A stretch of 64,000 nt of DNA from Secundilactobacillus collinoides DSM 20515 = JCM 1123. Its GTDB lineage: Bacteria; Bacillota; Bacilli; Lactobacillales; Lactobacillaceae. Location of the stretch: the NCBI RefSeq assembly GCF_001435975.1, contig NZ_AYYR01000009.1:51672-115671 (forward strand). The letters run 5' to 3'. Positions 33,784 to 42,954 of the stretch are shown in pieces (the stretch's first letter is position 1; each line of letters begins with the position of its first letter). Below the pieces are notes generated by a model. The model saw only the letters and a list, made by a program, of their open reading frames with translations. It was not told the origin of the DNA and did no database searches. The position numbers and the translations under genes are program-made.

Positions 33784-36042
33784 ATGAAACGGACATTTGA
33801 AGTCACCCCCTGGAACATCGTCACTCACAAGTTAGATCCTGAAGACAAGCGCCTGCAGGAATCCATGACTTCACTGGGTAATGAATACATGGGGATGCGT
33901 GGTTTCTTTGAAGAAGATTATTCAGGCGACACCTTACAGGGTATCTACCTTGGCGGTGTCTGGTTCCCAGACAAGACCCGTGTCGGCTGGTGGAAGAACG
34001 GCTATCCTAAGTACTTTGGGAAGGTTATCAACGCTATCAATTTCATTAAATTAAACGTGCTGGTTGATGGCGATCCAATCGATTTAGCTAAGGATAAGGT
34101 TAGTGACTTTGAACTGAACCTGGACATGAAGCAGTCCAAGCTGACCCGTTCGTTTACGGTCACTAAGAACGGCCACGCCATTGAAATGAACTTCGAGCGG
34201 TTCATTAGTGTTGCTGACAAGGAACTGGTCGGCATTCGTGTAACGGCGACTAACAAATCGACCGACACCGTTAAGATCACGTTCAAGTCAGCCATGGATG
34301 CTGACGTGCAAAACGAAGATGCCAACTACGACGAACATTTCTGGAATGTCTTAAAGACGACCCAGAATGCGAGTGATGCATCGATCGTGGCCATCACGAA
34401 GGAAAATCCGTTTGGCACGCCTCGTTTCACGGTTGGTATCAAGATGACTAATGAAACTGACCTGAACCAGGACCCAGTTGACCAACCGAATGATAAAGAA
34501 GTCGTTAACCAGTTTAGCGGCGAACTTGCACCAAATCAAAGTGTCGCAATTGCCAAACGCATTACCGTTGTGACGTCACGGGACTACGATACTCAAGCCA
34601 AACTTGAGACTGCCATGAATACGCTCAGTGCGAAAGTTGCCGCTAGTTCGTATGACGACCTGTTTGCCGCGCACGCAAAAATTTGGGCTGACCGTTGGGA
34701 AAAGTCCGATGTTGAAATTGAAGGCGACACTGAATCACAACAAGGGATTCGGTTCAACCTGTTCCAGTTGTTCTCCACCTACTATGGTGAAGATAGCCGG
34801 TTGAACATCGGTCCCAAAGGGTTTACTGGTGAAAAGTACGGTGGTGCCACTTACTGGGATACTGAAGCTTTCGCCGTTCCTGTTTACTTGGGCATCACGG
34901 ATCCTAAAGTTACCCGCAGTCTGCTAATGTACCGTTACCAACAATTGGACGGTGCCTATGTGAACGCCAAGGAACAGGGCCTCAAAGGTGCCTTGTATCC
35001 AATGGTGACCTTTAACGGGATTGAATGCCACAACGAATGGGAGATCACGTTTGAAGAAATTCACCGGAACGGCGACATTGCGTTTGCCATCTACAACTAC
35101 ACCCGTTACACCGGCGATAAGTCTTACGTCCTGAATGAAGGCAGCAAGGTTCTCACCGAAATCTCTCGGTTCTGGGCTGACCGGGTCCACTTCAGCGAAC
35201 GTAACCAAAAGTACATGATCCATGGTGTTACTGGCCCGGACGAGTACGAAAACAACGTTGATAACAACTGGTACACTAACTATTTGGCAAGATGGACACT
35301 GAAGTACACCCTTGAAATTTTGGGTGAAGTGACTCCTGAAGTGGCCAAAAAGTTAACCGTGTCAGATGATGAAAAGAAGCACTGGCAAGACATCGTTGAT
35401 CGCTTCTACCTGCCAGAAGACAAGGATCTCGGAATCTTCGTGCAACACGATGGTTTCTTGGACAAAGACCTCAAGCCCGTCTCATCCATTCCTGCCGATC
35501 AACTGCCAATCAACCAACACTGGTCATGGGATAAAATCCTACGTTCACCATACATCAAGCAAGGTGATGTGTTACAGGGTGTTTGGGACTTTATCGATGA
35601 CTTTACGCCAGAACAAAAGAAAGCTAACTTTGATTTCTACGAACCACTGACCGTTCACGAATCTAGTTTGTCCGCCGCCATCCATTCCATTTTAGCTGCT
35701 GATCTTCACTACGAAGAGAAGGCCGTTGAAATGTACGAACGGACAGCCCGGTTGGATCTGGACAACTACAACAACGATACGGTCGATGGCTTGCACATTA
35801 CCTCAATGACCGGTGGCTGGTTAGCCATCGTGCAAGGGTTCGCTGGTATGCGGGTCCGTGACGGTGAACTGCATTTTGCACCATTCTTACCTAAGAAGTG
35901 GGACTCATATCAGTTCCGAATCCAGTTCCGCGGCCGTTCGATCCAAGTCCACGTTGACCAAAAGGGGACACAATTGACCTTGTTGTCAGGTGAACCTTTG
36001 ACCCTCGACTTGGATGGCAAAAAAGTATCATTAAACGCTTAA
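33784..36042 (+). CDS. mapA: Maltose phosphorylase (GH65)
   Basis: This cytoplasmic enzyme converts maltose and phosphate to beta-glucose 1-phosphate and glucose, saving ATP. The 752-residue length fits GH65 maltose phosphorylases of lactobacilli. The general acid falls in HGVTGPDEYENN as Glu487, the same number as in the characterised Lactobacillus brevis enzyme, and ECHNEWEITFEEIHRNGD is also conserved. Codon use is strongly biased. beta-Phosphoglucomutase, usually the next gene, is not present in the window. GH65 also contains kojibiose and trehalose phosphorylases, but the permease and overall similarity favour maltose. Confidence 0.95.
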   Translation: MKRTFEVTPWNIVTHKLDPEDKRLQESMTSLGNEYMGMRGFFEEDYSGDTLQGIYLGGVWFPDKTRVGWWKNGYPKYFGKVINAINFIKLNVLVDGDPIDLAKDKVSDFELNLDMKQSKLTRSFTVTKNGHAIEMNFERFISVADKELVGIRVTATNKSTDTVKITFKSAMDADVQNEDANYDEHFWNVLKTTQNASDASIVAITKENPFGTPRFTVGIKMTNETDLNQDPVDQPNDKEVVNQFSGELAPNQSVAIAKRITVVTSRDYDTQAKLETAMNTLSAKVAASSYDDLFAAHAKIWADRWEKSDVEIEGDTESQQGIRFNLFQLFSTYYGEDSRLNIGPKGFTGEKYGGATYWDTEAFAVPVYLGITDPKVTRSLLMYRYQQLDGAYVNAKEQGLKGALYPMVTFNGIECHNEWEITFEEIHRNGDIAFAIYNYTRYTGDKSYVLNEGSKVLTEISRFWADRVHFSERNQKYMIHGVTGPDEYENNVDNNWYTNYLARWTLKYTLEILGEVTPEVAKKLTVSDDEKKHWQDIVDRFYLPEDKDLGIFVQHDGFLDKDLKPVSSIPADQLPINQHWSWDKILRSPYIKQGDVLQGVWDFIDDFTPEQKKANFDFYEPLTVHESSLSAAIHSILAADLHYEEKAVEMYERTARLDLDNYNNDTVDGLHITSMTGGWLAIVQGFAGMRVRDGELHFAPFLPKKWDSYQFRIQFRGRSIQVHVDQKGTQLTLLSGEPLTLDLDGKKVSLNA

Positions 36043-36194
36043 AATTGGTTTAACGTGTGATACACCAACTCACAAAACACTTGAAAGAAAAGACTGAGGC
36101 CGGTGTGGCCGTAATCTTCAGCTTTCTGATCCGCGGTTCGACAAAGGTGTCGGAACGGATAGTTACAAATTAAGTCGTTAATCAAAATAGTAGG

Positions 36195-36230
36195 AAACCG
36201 ACCAATCACTTATGATCAGTCGGTTTTTTT
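36195..36230 (+). terminator. Terminator downstream of the maltose phosphorylase gene
   Basis: AAACCGAC pairs with GTCGGTTT, with an inner ATCA/TGAT helix, followed by T residues. It lies about 150 nt after the stop codon. Confidence 0.85.
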
Positions 36231-36499
36231 ATTGTGTTGGGACGCATTTGTCAGCGTACTAACAATAGTGGTTGATACTGTTCGATGTTAGCACACGTTT
36301 AATGCCTATTCGACGTTCCTAAACATTGTGAATTGGAAGACTCCTGTACCAAAATGGACACTTGTGAAATTATCCTGTAAACGCCTGGTACTACGCATTT
36401 ATTTTGTACACAAATCCACAAGAACATCCCTTGCGTTCCTTAGTGAAAACGATTACACTGCAAGTGCATTAATTAAATAAGCCTAATGGAGGAATAATT
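36231..36499 (+). promoter_or_regulatory. gldA upstream region with perfect cre site
   Basis: TGAAAACGATTACA at 36444-36457 matches every position of the CcpA cre consensus TGWAANCGNTNWCA, so catabolite repression (or activation) of the glycerol dehydrogenase gene is likely. GGAGGAAT lies at 36488-36495. No other feature is seen here. Confidence 0.7.
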
Positions 36500-37606
36500 A
36501 TGACTACAGCATTTGCATCACCTTCTACTTACGTTCAAGGCAAAGGATTGTTGAAGACAGCTGCTCAGTATATTAAGCCATTTGGGAGTCACGGGATCTT
36601 ATTAACGGATGACATAGTTTGGGGATTAGTCGGCAAGGATTTTTACGGCTATTTAACTGATGCGGGATTGACGATCGAACGGGTCACATTTAACGGCGAG
36701 AGTTCGCCTGAAGAAATTGAACGTGTTCAAGGAATTGGGGAATCCACGGGGGCTAAATTTATTATTTCATTGGGCGGCGGTAAGACTAATGACACCACTA
36801 AAGCAGTCGGCGATCGGTTGAAAATTCCAATTGTTATTGTGCCGACGCTAGCCTCCAACGATTCACCATGTACGCGGTTAAGTGTGATCTACTCAGAAAA
36901 CGGTGAATTTTTAAAGTACATGTTTTACGATAAGAACCCCGATTTAGTTCTGGTGGATTCGGCCGTTATTGCCAACGCGCCGGTACGGTTTTTGATCGAT
37001 GGCATGGCGGACGCACTGTCAACCAATGTGGAGGCTCAAAGTGTCGCGCGGGCACGGTCAACAACGTTGCTGCCATTGGAAACAAAACAGACTGCAGCTG
37101 GCATTGCCCTGGCGGAGAGGTGTGAATCGCTCCTCTTTGAATTTGGTGATCAGGCGGTTGCGGCTGCGGGACAGCATATGGTCACACCAGCTGTTGATCA
37201 GATTGTGGAAGCCAACATTCTCCTGAGCGGCGTTGGTGCTGAAAGCTCTGGGTTGGCTGCAGCGCATAGCTTCCAGAACGGGTTAACGGCTTTATCCGGT
37301 GATGTCCACAAGCTCTCACACGGACAAAAAGTGGCGTATGGGACACTGGTCAACTTAGTGCTGGAAGGGGCTATTGATGGTCGGTTAGAGAAGTATCTTG
37401 CTTTTGAGCTGGCGCTTGGGTTACCGACAACGTTAGCAGATCTGCACCTTGAAAATGCCTCAGATGAGGACCTGATGAAGGTATCTGAACTCACGGTTCA
37501 AGGCGGCGAGACCATTCACAACATGGGGTTCAAGGTAACTGCTGATGATGTGTTCCAAGCCATTAAAGCAGTGGACCAGTTTTCAAAGCAGTTCCAAGCA
37601 ATTTAA
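36500..37606 (+). CDS. gldA: Glycerol dehydrogenase, GldA family
   Basis: This zinc/iron-dependent NAD enzyme interconverts glycerol and dihydroxyacetone. The nucleotide-binding GGGKTNDTTKAV near residue 94, PTLASNDSPCT near 117 and the metal ligands Asp (FLIDGMADAL) and two His (AHSFQNG, SHGQKVAYG) are all in place, with 368 residues in total. Substrates other than glycerol (diols, hydroxyacetone) are possible in this family. A perfect cre site precedes it and a long terminator follows. Confidence 0.93.
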   Translation: MTTAFASPSTYVQGKGLLKTAAQYIKPFGSHGILLTDDIVWGLVGKDFYGYLTDAGLTIERVTFNGESSPEEIERVQGIGESTGAKFIISLGGGKTNDTTKAVGDRLKIPIVIVPTLASNDSPCTRLSVIYSENGEFLKYMFYDKNPDLVLVDSAVIANAPVRFLIDGMADALSTNVEAQSVARARSTTLLPLETKQTAAGIALAERCESLLFEFGDQAVAAAGQHMVTPAVDQIVEANILLSGVGAESSGLAAAHSFQNGLTALSGDVHKLSHGQKVAYGTLVNLVLEGAIDGRLEKYLAFELALGLPTTLADLHLENASDEDLMKVSELTVQGGETIHNMGFKVTADDVFQAIKAVDQFSKQFQAI

Positions 37607-37664
37607 ACGCCATTGCAAGTGGCGGCATAAGCACCACAGAGAATTGTTTATACAGATTCATGAT

Positions 37665-37711
37665 AAAAACACGGTTAAAAAAGCCAATTATGTTTTTTTA
37701 ATCGTGTTTTT
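37665..37711. terminator. Long terminator after gldA
   Basis: AAAAACACGGTTAAAAAA pairs with TTTTTTTAATCGTGTTTTT (one mismatch) around a ten-base loop. A and T runs on both sides could serve either strand. Confidence 0.8.
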
Positions 37712-37796
37712 GATACGCATTTTATCCGCAACAGCATGATACTTGCGGATGACCTGTCCTGTTTAATAAAACGTTTTCAAAAAATATCAAATGTGC

Positions 37797-37825
37797 TTGA
37801 CTTAACCTTTGAATATGCCTATACC
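37797..37825 (+). promoter_or_regulatory. Promoter of the split-barrel protein gene
   Basis: TTGACT (37797-37802) and TATACC (37820-37825) are 17 nt apart, and AAGGAGG follows at 37848-37854. Confidence 0.65.
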
Positions 37826-37861
37826 ATTAAATGTACTTACTTTTTTTAAGGAGGCATTCCT

Positions 37862-38269
37862 ATGGATGCAGAAAAGGAATTAACTCGTATTTTAAATGAT
37901 GGTCAACAAGTTGCCGTGGCGACACTGACTGAGGATGCTCAAAGCCCGGATGTTCGGATCGTTATTTTTGACTATGATTCGAAGAACCACCAACTGATTT
38001 TTTCTACGGTCAATGGTTCGCCCAAGACGGTTGAAATTTCAACCCACGCTACTGGCGCATTTACAACCATTCCGGCTGGTAATCAAGACGTTGTTCGGGC
38101 AAAGAATGTCACCATTAAAAAGCTCGCTGCGACTGATGAAATTGAATCGGCCTACTACGACAAATTCCCGTTTGCTCGCAAAATGGCTGACAACCACGCA
38201 TTCTATGGTCTAGCCTTCACGACCGCAGAGGTATCTGCTAATGGTGAAACCGCTACTGTAACGTTTTAA
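37862..38269 (+). CDS. Pyridoxamine-5'-phosphate-oxidase-like split-barrel protein
   Basis: This 135-residue protein has the pattern of short FMN-binding split-barrel (PNPOx-like) proteins. Beta strands with VAVATLTEDAQSPDVRIVIFDYD are followed by QLIFSTVNGSPKTVEI and an ending FYGLAFTTAEV. Such proteins may bind FMN, F420 or haem, and some reduce quinones or nitro-compounds. The cofactor and reaction here are unknown. It is monocistronic with its own promoter. Confidence 0.8.
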   Translation: MDAEKELTRILNDGQQVAVATLTEDAQSPDVRIVIFDYDSKNHQLIFSTVNGSPKTVEISTHATGAFTTIPAGNQDVVRAKNVTIKKLAATDEIESAYYDKFPFARKMADNHAFYGLAFTTAEVSANGETATVTF

Positions 38270-38327
38270 TATCGGGTCACGGAGAGGCATCGCTTGGCAT
38301 GACGTTGCTGACAGATGACTTTCTTTG

Positions 38328-38395
38328 TCCACACTAAAAGGGGTACCAGCAGGACGCTTTAGGCGTCTATCCGCAGGTGCCCCTTTTAGTGTGGA
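38328..38395. repeat. Long perfect inverted repeat between convergent genes
   Basis: TCCACACTAAAAGGGG (38328-38343) is perfectly complementary to 38380-38395 and extends through TACC/GGTG. An inner GACGC/GCGTC hairpin gives a branched fold. It lies between the convergent split-barrel and DUF2316 genes, where it could stop transcription in both directions, but the arms are unusually long for a terminator. Confidence 0.6.
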
Positions 38396-38403
38396 TAAAA
38401 TTA

Positions 38404-38715
38404 TTAATGATCGCCCAAACTCATAACGGCCTTTTCAATTGTCTGGCTATTTAAGAACCAGTGACGGTGATAATCACCGGATAAGGCTGTGAATGGAACG
38501 GGCTGATTGCCTGCTGTTATGACGTGGGCAACCAAGAAGTTTTTCAGGATCCATGGATCCTCAAGAGCGGTTTGTTCTAACTGCATGATGCGGTCGAATT
38601 TGATGCTGGAAATATTCAACTCGTTGCAAACTTGTTGTTTGGTTAAGCCTGAAAGTTCAAAGTTACGTGCAAGTTCATTTTTCGTTGCCAGCAGTTGTTC
38701 GGCATTTAATGACAT
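38404..38715 (-). CDS. DUF2316-like protein
   Basis: This 103-residue soluble protein resembles the DUF2316 family found in lactic acid bacteria and actinobacteria. It has an N-terminal helical region reminiscent of an HTH (TKQQVCNELNISSIKFDRI) and a Trp-containing C-terminal part with PFTALSGDYHRHWFLN. Function is unknown. It starts 27 nt after the MarR gene on the same strand, so the two form an operon. Its partnership with a MarR protein suggests a sensing or stress role. Confidence 0.72.
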   Translation of the reverse strand: MSLNAEQLLATKNELARNFELSGLTKQQVCNELNISSIKFDRIMQLEQTALEDPWILKNFLVAHVITAGNQPVPFTALSGDYHRHWFLNSQTIEKAVMSLGDH

Positions 38716-38742
38716 TGGGTGGCCTTCTTTTCCAAAATTTGG

Positions 38743-39171
38743 TTAGTCTTCAAACGAGATACGGTTGACTTTCTCCAGGATTGATTCCAGCGTGACGCGT
38801 TCAGTTGCGGTCAGTGAGTTATCGACAAAAGCCTGCAGCCGATTAAAAGCAGCATCAATTTTAACCACTAGTTCTTGGCCTTCGGCTGTGAGCGAAAGGA
38901 GTTTCGTTCGTTCGTTTTCCACGGGAACTTCTCGTGACAGCAGATTGCGTTTCACCAGCCCCTTCACCAGATTAGTAACACTGGCTTCCTGGCGATTCAA
39001 ATAGTGGGCCACGTCTCGTTGTTTGCACTGGGGGTGACGGGCAACATAGGCAATCACGCGACCCTGCTCACTATTGAGGCTGAGCGCGCGAAATTGGCCG
39101 TTGATGTAGGCTGTTTCACGGCTGTTGATTTGATGGATCAACGCAGCTGCTGAATGATTATTTTTGTCCAT
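38743..39171 (-). CDS. MarR-family regulator
   Basis: This 142-residue winged-helix regulator has HPQCKQRDVAHYLNRQEASVTNLVKGL for the HTH and a wing around NERTKLLSLTAEGQEL. A promoter and an 18-bp inverted repeat with the form of a double MarR site lie directly upstream, shared with a divergent TauE-type exporter gene. It probably represses its own operon and the exporter until a ligand binds. The ligand is unknown. Confidence 0.9.
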   Translation of the reverse strand: MDKNNHSAAALIHQINSRETAYINGQFRALSLNSEQGRVIAYVARHPQCKQRDVAHYLNRQEASVTNLVKGLVKRNLLSREVPVENERTKLLSLTAEGQELVVKIDAAFNRLQAFVDNSLTATERVTLESILEKVNRISFED

Positions 39172-39199
39172 TTAATTGTCCTCCGAAGATGATAGGAGC

Positions 39200-39254
39200 A
39201 GTATACAAGGGCTTACTTTTAAATGCAAGTGTTAAGACTTGCATTTAAAAGTAA
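39200..39254. promoter_or_regulatory. Divergent promoter/operator: 18-bp perfect inverted repeat
   Basis: TTACTTTTAAATGCAAGT (39213-39230) and its exact complement (39237-39254) flank six bases. Each arm is itself a partial dyad (ACTT...AAGT). On the minus strand TTGCAT (39228-39223)-N17-TATACT (39205-39200) forms the marR promoter, whose -35 lies inside the left arm, so bound MarR would block it. Confidence 0.75.
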
Positions 39255-39337
39255 ATCGACAGGTGTTTTAAAAATGAGCCTCATTTCAGCACATTTATGC
39301 CTATAATGGAGACAGAAGAAAGCGGTAAGGGGATCTT

Positions 39338-40102
39338 ATGATGGACATTGGTGTGACAGTATTTTTGGGCTTTCTGATTGGTTGTTTGATCATGACCATG
39401 GGTGGCGGTGGTGGCGGATACTATCTGGGCGTCATGACAACGGTACTGGGGTTGAGCGCGTCTTCAGCGGCCTCAACCTCACTGGTAACCGCGTTGCCGC
39501 CACTGTTAATGGGCGTAGTCTCGTATTCGCACGAAAAACAGATCAACTATAAGGTCGGTTTTCGAATGATGGCCTACGCGGCACCAGCAGTCATTATCGG
39601 GTCGATTGCTGCCCGGTTCATTGACGAGAAACTGTATTCGATCATTGTTGGGCTAATTCTGGCAATGATTGGTGTGCAGTTTGTGTTGCGGTCCTTTAAG
39701 AAAAAAGGCAAACGAAAAAATGACCATAGTCAGACCTTCAATAAAGTTGCGCCGGGTTTATTCGGTAGTTTGGGCGGCCTGATGTGCGGTATCGGCGGGT
39801 TGAGCGGCGGGGCACCTGTGATGTCAGGGCTATTATTTATGGGGCTCGATTTTACAAATGCTGCTGCCACCTCAGCGTTTACCCTGACCGGTATCGTTGC
39901 CATGGGAATCGTCTGTCACATCAGTACTGGCAACGTTGTCTGGTCCGCCGGTATTGGCCTGATGATAGGCTCAATCATTGGCGCTTTTGTGATGCCGATG
40001 CTGCTTACTAAACTGGACCCCAAGAAGTTAAACAAGTACATGGTCCCAATTTTGGGCGTGTTGCTGATTGTCATGGGAATAAAAAATATGATGATGGGGT
40101 AA
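39338..40102 (+). CDS. TauE/SafE-family exporter
   Basis: This 254-residue membrane protein has about eight helices in two repeats (TMGGGGGGYYLGVM near residue 20 and GGLMCGIGGLSGGAPVMSG near 145), the glycine-rich repeats typical of TauE/SafE proteins that export sulfite or organosulfonates. The actual substrate is unknown. It is divergent from the MarR/DUF2316 operon and shares its 18-bp inverted-repeat operator region, so it is probably the regulated target. Confidence 0.88.
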   Translation: MMDIGVTVFLGFLIGCLIMTMGGGGGGYYLGVMTTVLGLSASSAASTSLVTALPPLLMGVVSYSHEKQINYKVGFRMMAYAAPAVIIGSIAARFIDEKLYSIIVGLILAMIGVQFVLRSFKKKGKRKNDHSQTFNKVAPGLFGSLGGLMCGIGGLSGGAPVMSGLLFMGLDFTNAAATSAFTLTGIVAMGIVCHISTGNVVWSAGIGLMIGSIIGAFVMPMLLTKLDPKKLNKYMVPILGVLLIVMGIKNMMMG

Positions 40103-40283
40103 GTGGGAGAAGACCAAATATTTCCCCTGTTGGTGCTTGTCTTTACACAACCTTTACACGTTCGACATCGGGTCTTTACATTGAAATTATATACTTGGGT
40201 CAAGGGTTAAGAAGCGCGACTAACGAGAATTCGCGTCGATCGTTGACCCGATGCATTCGTCATTACCCAATTACCCCCCACAC

Positions 40284-40340
40284 AAAAAATCAGCGTTTTG
40301 ATTGTCACAACACCTGCGACAACTCAAAACGCTGATTTTT
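40284..40340. terminator. Terminator of the trp operon
   Basis: AAAAATCAGCGTTTTGA pairs with TCAAAACGCTGATTTTT, with an inner GTC/GAC pair. It lies directly after the trpA stop codon on the minus strand and also faces the TauE gene. Confidence 0.85.
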
Positions 40341-40344
40341 ATTT

Positions 40345-41142
40345 TTAAGCTTTGCTGGTTTGGCCAGCGATGGCGGTCTTCATTTGCTTGGTATAATCTG
40401 TCAGCTTCTGTGGGGCCTGGTTGCCATATTCAGCAACTAAATTAACGCAGGCACTGCCGACAATTGCACCGTCTGCAATGCCGGTCATTTCAGCGGCCTG
40501 TTCCGGTGTATGGATCCCAAAGCCGATGGCGGTCGGCACGTCGGTCACGGTACGAATCCGAGTCACTAGCTCGCTCAGGTCGTCAGCAAACTTGCTTCGT
40601 TCACCGGTAACCCCAAGTGAGGAAACCACGTAGATGAAACCAGTCGCCTTTGACACGATTTTTTCGATCCGACTGGCTGAGGTTGGCGTGACCAGCGGAA
40701 TGATGTCGATACCATGCTTAGCAGCAAACGGATCGATCTCACCACGCTCTTCAACTGGTAAATCAGGGATGACGAGCCCATCGACACCCAATGCTTCACA
40801 GCGGGCACAGAATTTTTCGTAACCGTACTGGAACGGAATGTTCAGGTAGGTCAGAAAGACTAGCGGCACCTGAGTCTCTTTCCGGATTGCTTCAACAATG
40901 TCGAAGAAGGTATCCGTTGAGATGTCTGGATCAGCCTTTAGGGCGCGAATGTCGGCTGCTTGGATTACCGGCCCATCGGCAACGGGGTCAGAGAATGGGA
41001 GACCAAGTTCAACGATGTCGGCACCGCCTTCAGCTAAAGCAACAACATTATTGACGGTACTCTCGAAATCCGGGTCGTTAGTGACGACGAATGGGATAAA
41101 GGCTTTATTATCTTTAAAAATTGGTTTTAATTTACTAGTCAT
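40345..41142 (-). CDS. trpA: Tryptophan synthase alpha chain
   Basis: This subunit cleaves indole-3-glycerol phosphate to indole and glyceraldehyde 3-phosphate inside the alpha2beta2 complex. The 265-residue TIM barrel has [17 protein letters not shown] near residue 43, with the catalytic Glu and Asp positions, and [10 protein letters not shown] near 210. It overlaps trpB by 8 bp and is last in the operon. Confidence 0.96.
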   Translation of the reverse strand: MTSKLKPIFKDNKAFIPFVVTNDPDFESTVNNVVALAEGGADIVELGLPFSDPVADGPVIQAADIRALKADPDISTDTFFDIVEAIRKETQVPLVFLTYLNIPFQYGYEKFCARCEALGVDGLVIPDLPVEERGEIDPFAAKHGIDIIPLVTPTSASRIEKIVSKATGFIYVVSSLGVTGERSKFADDLSELVTRIRTVTDVPTAIGFGIHTPEQAAEMTGIADGAIVGSACVNLVAEYGNQAPQKLTDYTKQMKTAIAGQTSKA

Positions 41143-42349
41143 CGATATTTACTCCTTTGTACTTAGCGATTGAAGCAACGTCTTTGTCGCCCCGCCCTGA
41201 CAGGGTGCAGACGATGATTTGATCCTTACGCATTTTTGGTGCAATCTTTTGAACGTAGGCAACCGCGTGGCAACTTTCGATAGCGGCAACGATACCTTCC
41301 GTTTTAGCAATATATTCAAAAGCGTCAACCGCTTCATCATCGGTGATGCCAACGTATTGGGCCCGACCAGAGGCAGCCAAGGCCGCGTGTTCCGGGCCAA
41401 CACCAGGGTAATCCAAACCAGCTGAAATGGAGTAAACAGGGTTGATCTGACCGGTCTTGTTTTGCAAGAACATGGACTTCATGCCGTGGAAGATGCCCTC
41501 TGAACCACGTTCAACGGTGGCTGCAGTGAGATCGGTATCAACGCCCTTGCCAGCAGCTTCGGCACCAACAAGTTGGACACTAGGTTCATCGATGTAATTG
41601 GCAAAACTGCCAATAGCATTGCTCCCGCCGCCGACACAGGCAACGACCATGTCAGGTAATTTGCCGGTCTGTTCTTTCAATTGCGACTTTGATTCTTGGC
41701 TGATGATACTTTGGAAATCTCGAACCATTAATGGGTATGGGTGAGGACCAGTTGCGGAGCCCATGACGTAGAACGTGTCATCGACCCGGGTAGCCCATTC
41801 TTGTAACGCCGCGTTGATGGCGTCCTTGAGAACCATTGATCCACTGGTAACGGGGTGCACTTTGGCGCCCAGAAGTTCCATCCGGTAGACGTTCAATTTT
41901 TGGCGGTCGGTATCTTCCTTCCCCATAAACACTTCACATTCCATCCCGAACAAGGCAGCAATCGTTGCAGTAGCCACACCATGTTGACCGGCACCAGTTT
42001 CAGCAATCAACCGGGTCTTGCCCATGTGCTTGGCCAAAAGTGCTTGACCAATCACGTTGTTGATTTTGTGAGCTCCAGTATGGTTGAGGTCTTCACGTTT
42101 GAGGTAGATTTGTGCGCCGCCTAAGTCTTCGGTCATGCGCTTAGCATAGTACAGTAATGAAGGCCGGTTGGCGTAATCAACGAGCAGATCATGCAATTCA
42201 GTTTTGAATTCTGGGTCGTTTTTGTAATGTTCATAAGCCTTGGTCATCAGATCAAGTTGGTTCATTAATGTTTCTGGAATGTATTGGCCACCGTATTCAC
42301 CGTAGCGACCAGTTGTGTTTTTGTTCAGTTCAAGATTTAATTCGGTCAT
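41135..42349 (-). CDS. trpB: Tryptophan synthase beta chain
   Basis: This PLP enzyme condenses indole with serine. The PLP lysine lies in HTGAHKINN near residue 94. The phosphate-binding GGGSNAIG and the C-terminal [10 protein letters not shown] are as expected in a 404-residue beta chain. It begins 26 nt after trpF and overlaps trpA at its end, which promotes equal synthesis of the two subunits. Confidence 0.97.
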   Translation of the reverse strand: MTELNLELNKNTTGRYGEYGGQYIPETLMNQLDLMTKAYEHYKNDPEFKTELHDLLVDYANRPSLLYYAKRMTEDLGGAQIYLKREDLNHTGAHKINNVIGQALLAKHMGKTRLIAETGAGQHGVATATIAALFGMECEVFMGKEDTDRQKLNVYRMELLGAKVHPVTSGSMVLKDAINAALQEWATRVDDTFYVMGSATGPHPYPLMVRDFQSIISQESKSQLKEQTGKLPDMVVACVGGGSNAIGSFANYIDEPSVQLVGAEAAGKGVDTDLTAATVERGSEGIFHGMKSMFLQNKTGQINPVYSISAGLDYPGVGPEHAALAASGRAQYVGITDDEAVDAFEYIAKTEGIVAAIESCHAVAYVQKIAPKMRKDQIIVCTLSGRGDKDVASIAKYKGVNIDD

Positions 42350-42375
42350 TGGAAAGGTCCTCTCAATTATCTTTT

Positions 42376-42954
42376 TTAGTTGTTGTGAGCAGTAGTAACG
42401 ATTGCTCTGATTTTTTCTGGGTCTTTTTGTTTGTTCGTTTCAACACCACTGGAAACATCGACCACGTCCGGACGAACGGTGGTGATTGCCTCGGCCACGT
42501 TTTCGGGGGTCAAGCCGCCGGCAAGAATGAACGGGTGGCTTGCTTGCGGTACCCGTTTCCAATCGAGTGGAATACCCGATCCGGCACCACTGTCTAACAT
42601 GGTGTAGTCAGCAGCAGTTGGCGTGATGGGTTCGTCAGGCTTATAGACTTGGAACACCTTTGCGCCGGCATCTTTTAGTGCCTGCACTGTGTCTTCCGGT
42701 TCGTTTCCGTGGAGTTGAACGTATTGAATGGCACCGGAACGAAAGACGGTCAGCATCTCATCCAACGGGGCGTTGACGAAAACGCCAACGGTTGGAATAG
42801 TGTCATCAATGATCTGTCGGAATCGTAACGCCGTTTCCAGGCTGATCTGACGACGACTTGGGGCAAAAACGAAGCCCGCAAAATCTGGTTTTACTTCATT
42901 AATAACGTCAGCGTCCTGTTCACGCATCAGGCCGCAAATCTTAATTTGCGTCAT
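42376..42954 (-). CDS. trpF: Phosphoribosylanthranilate isomerase
   Basis: This enzyme performs the Amadori rearrangement of phosphoribosylanthranilate. [12 protein letters not shown] at the N-terminus carries the catalytic Cys, and VDVSSGVET near the C-terminus is the phosphate-binding end. At 192 residues it is slightly short but complete. It overlaps trpC by 14 bp. Confidence 0.95.
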   Translation of the reverse strand: MTQIKICGLMREQDADVINEVKPDFAGFVFAPSRRQISLETALRFRQIIDDTIPTVGVFVNAPLDEMLTVFRSGAIQYVQLHGNEPEDTVQALKDAGAKVFQVYKPDEPITPTAADYTMLDSGAGSGIPLDWKRVPQASHPFILAGGLTPENVAEAITTVRPDVVDVSSGVETNKQKDPEKIRAIVTTAHNN

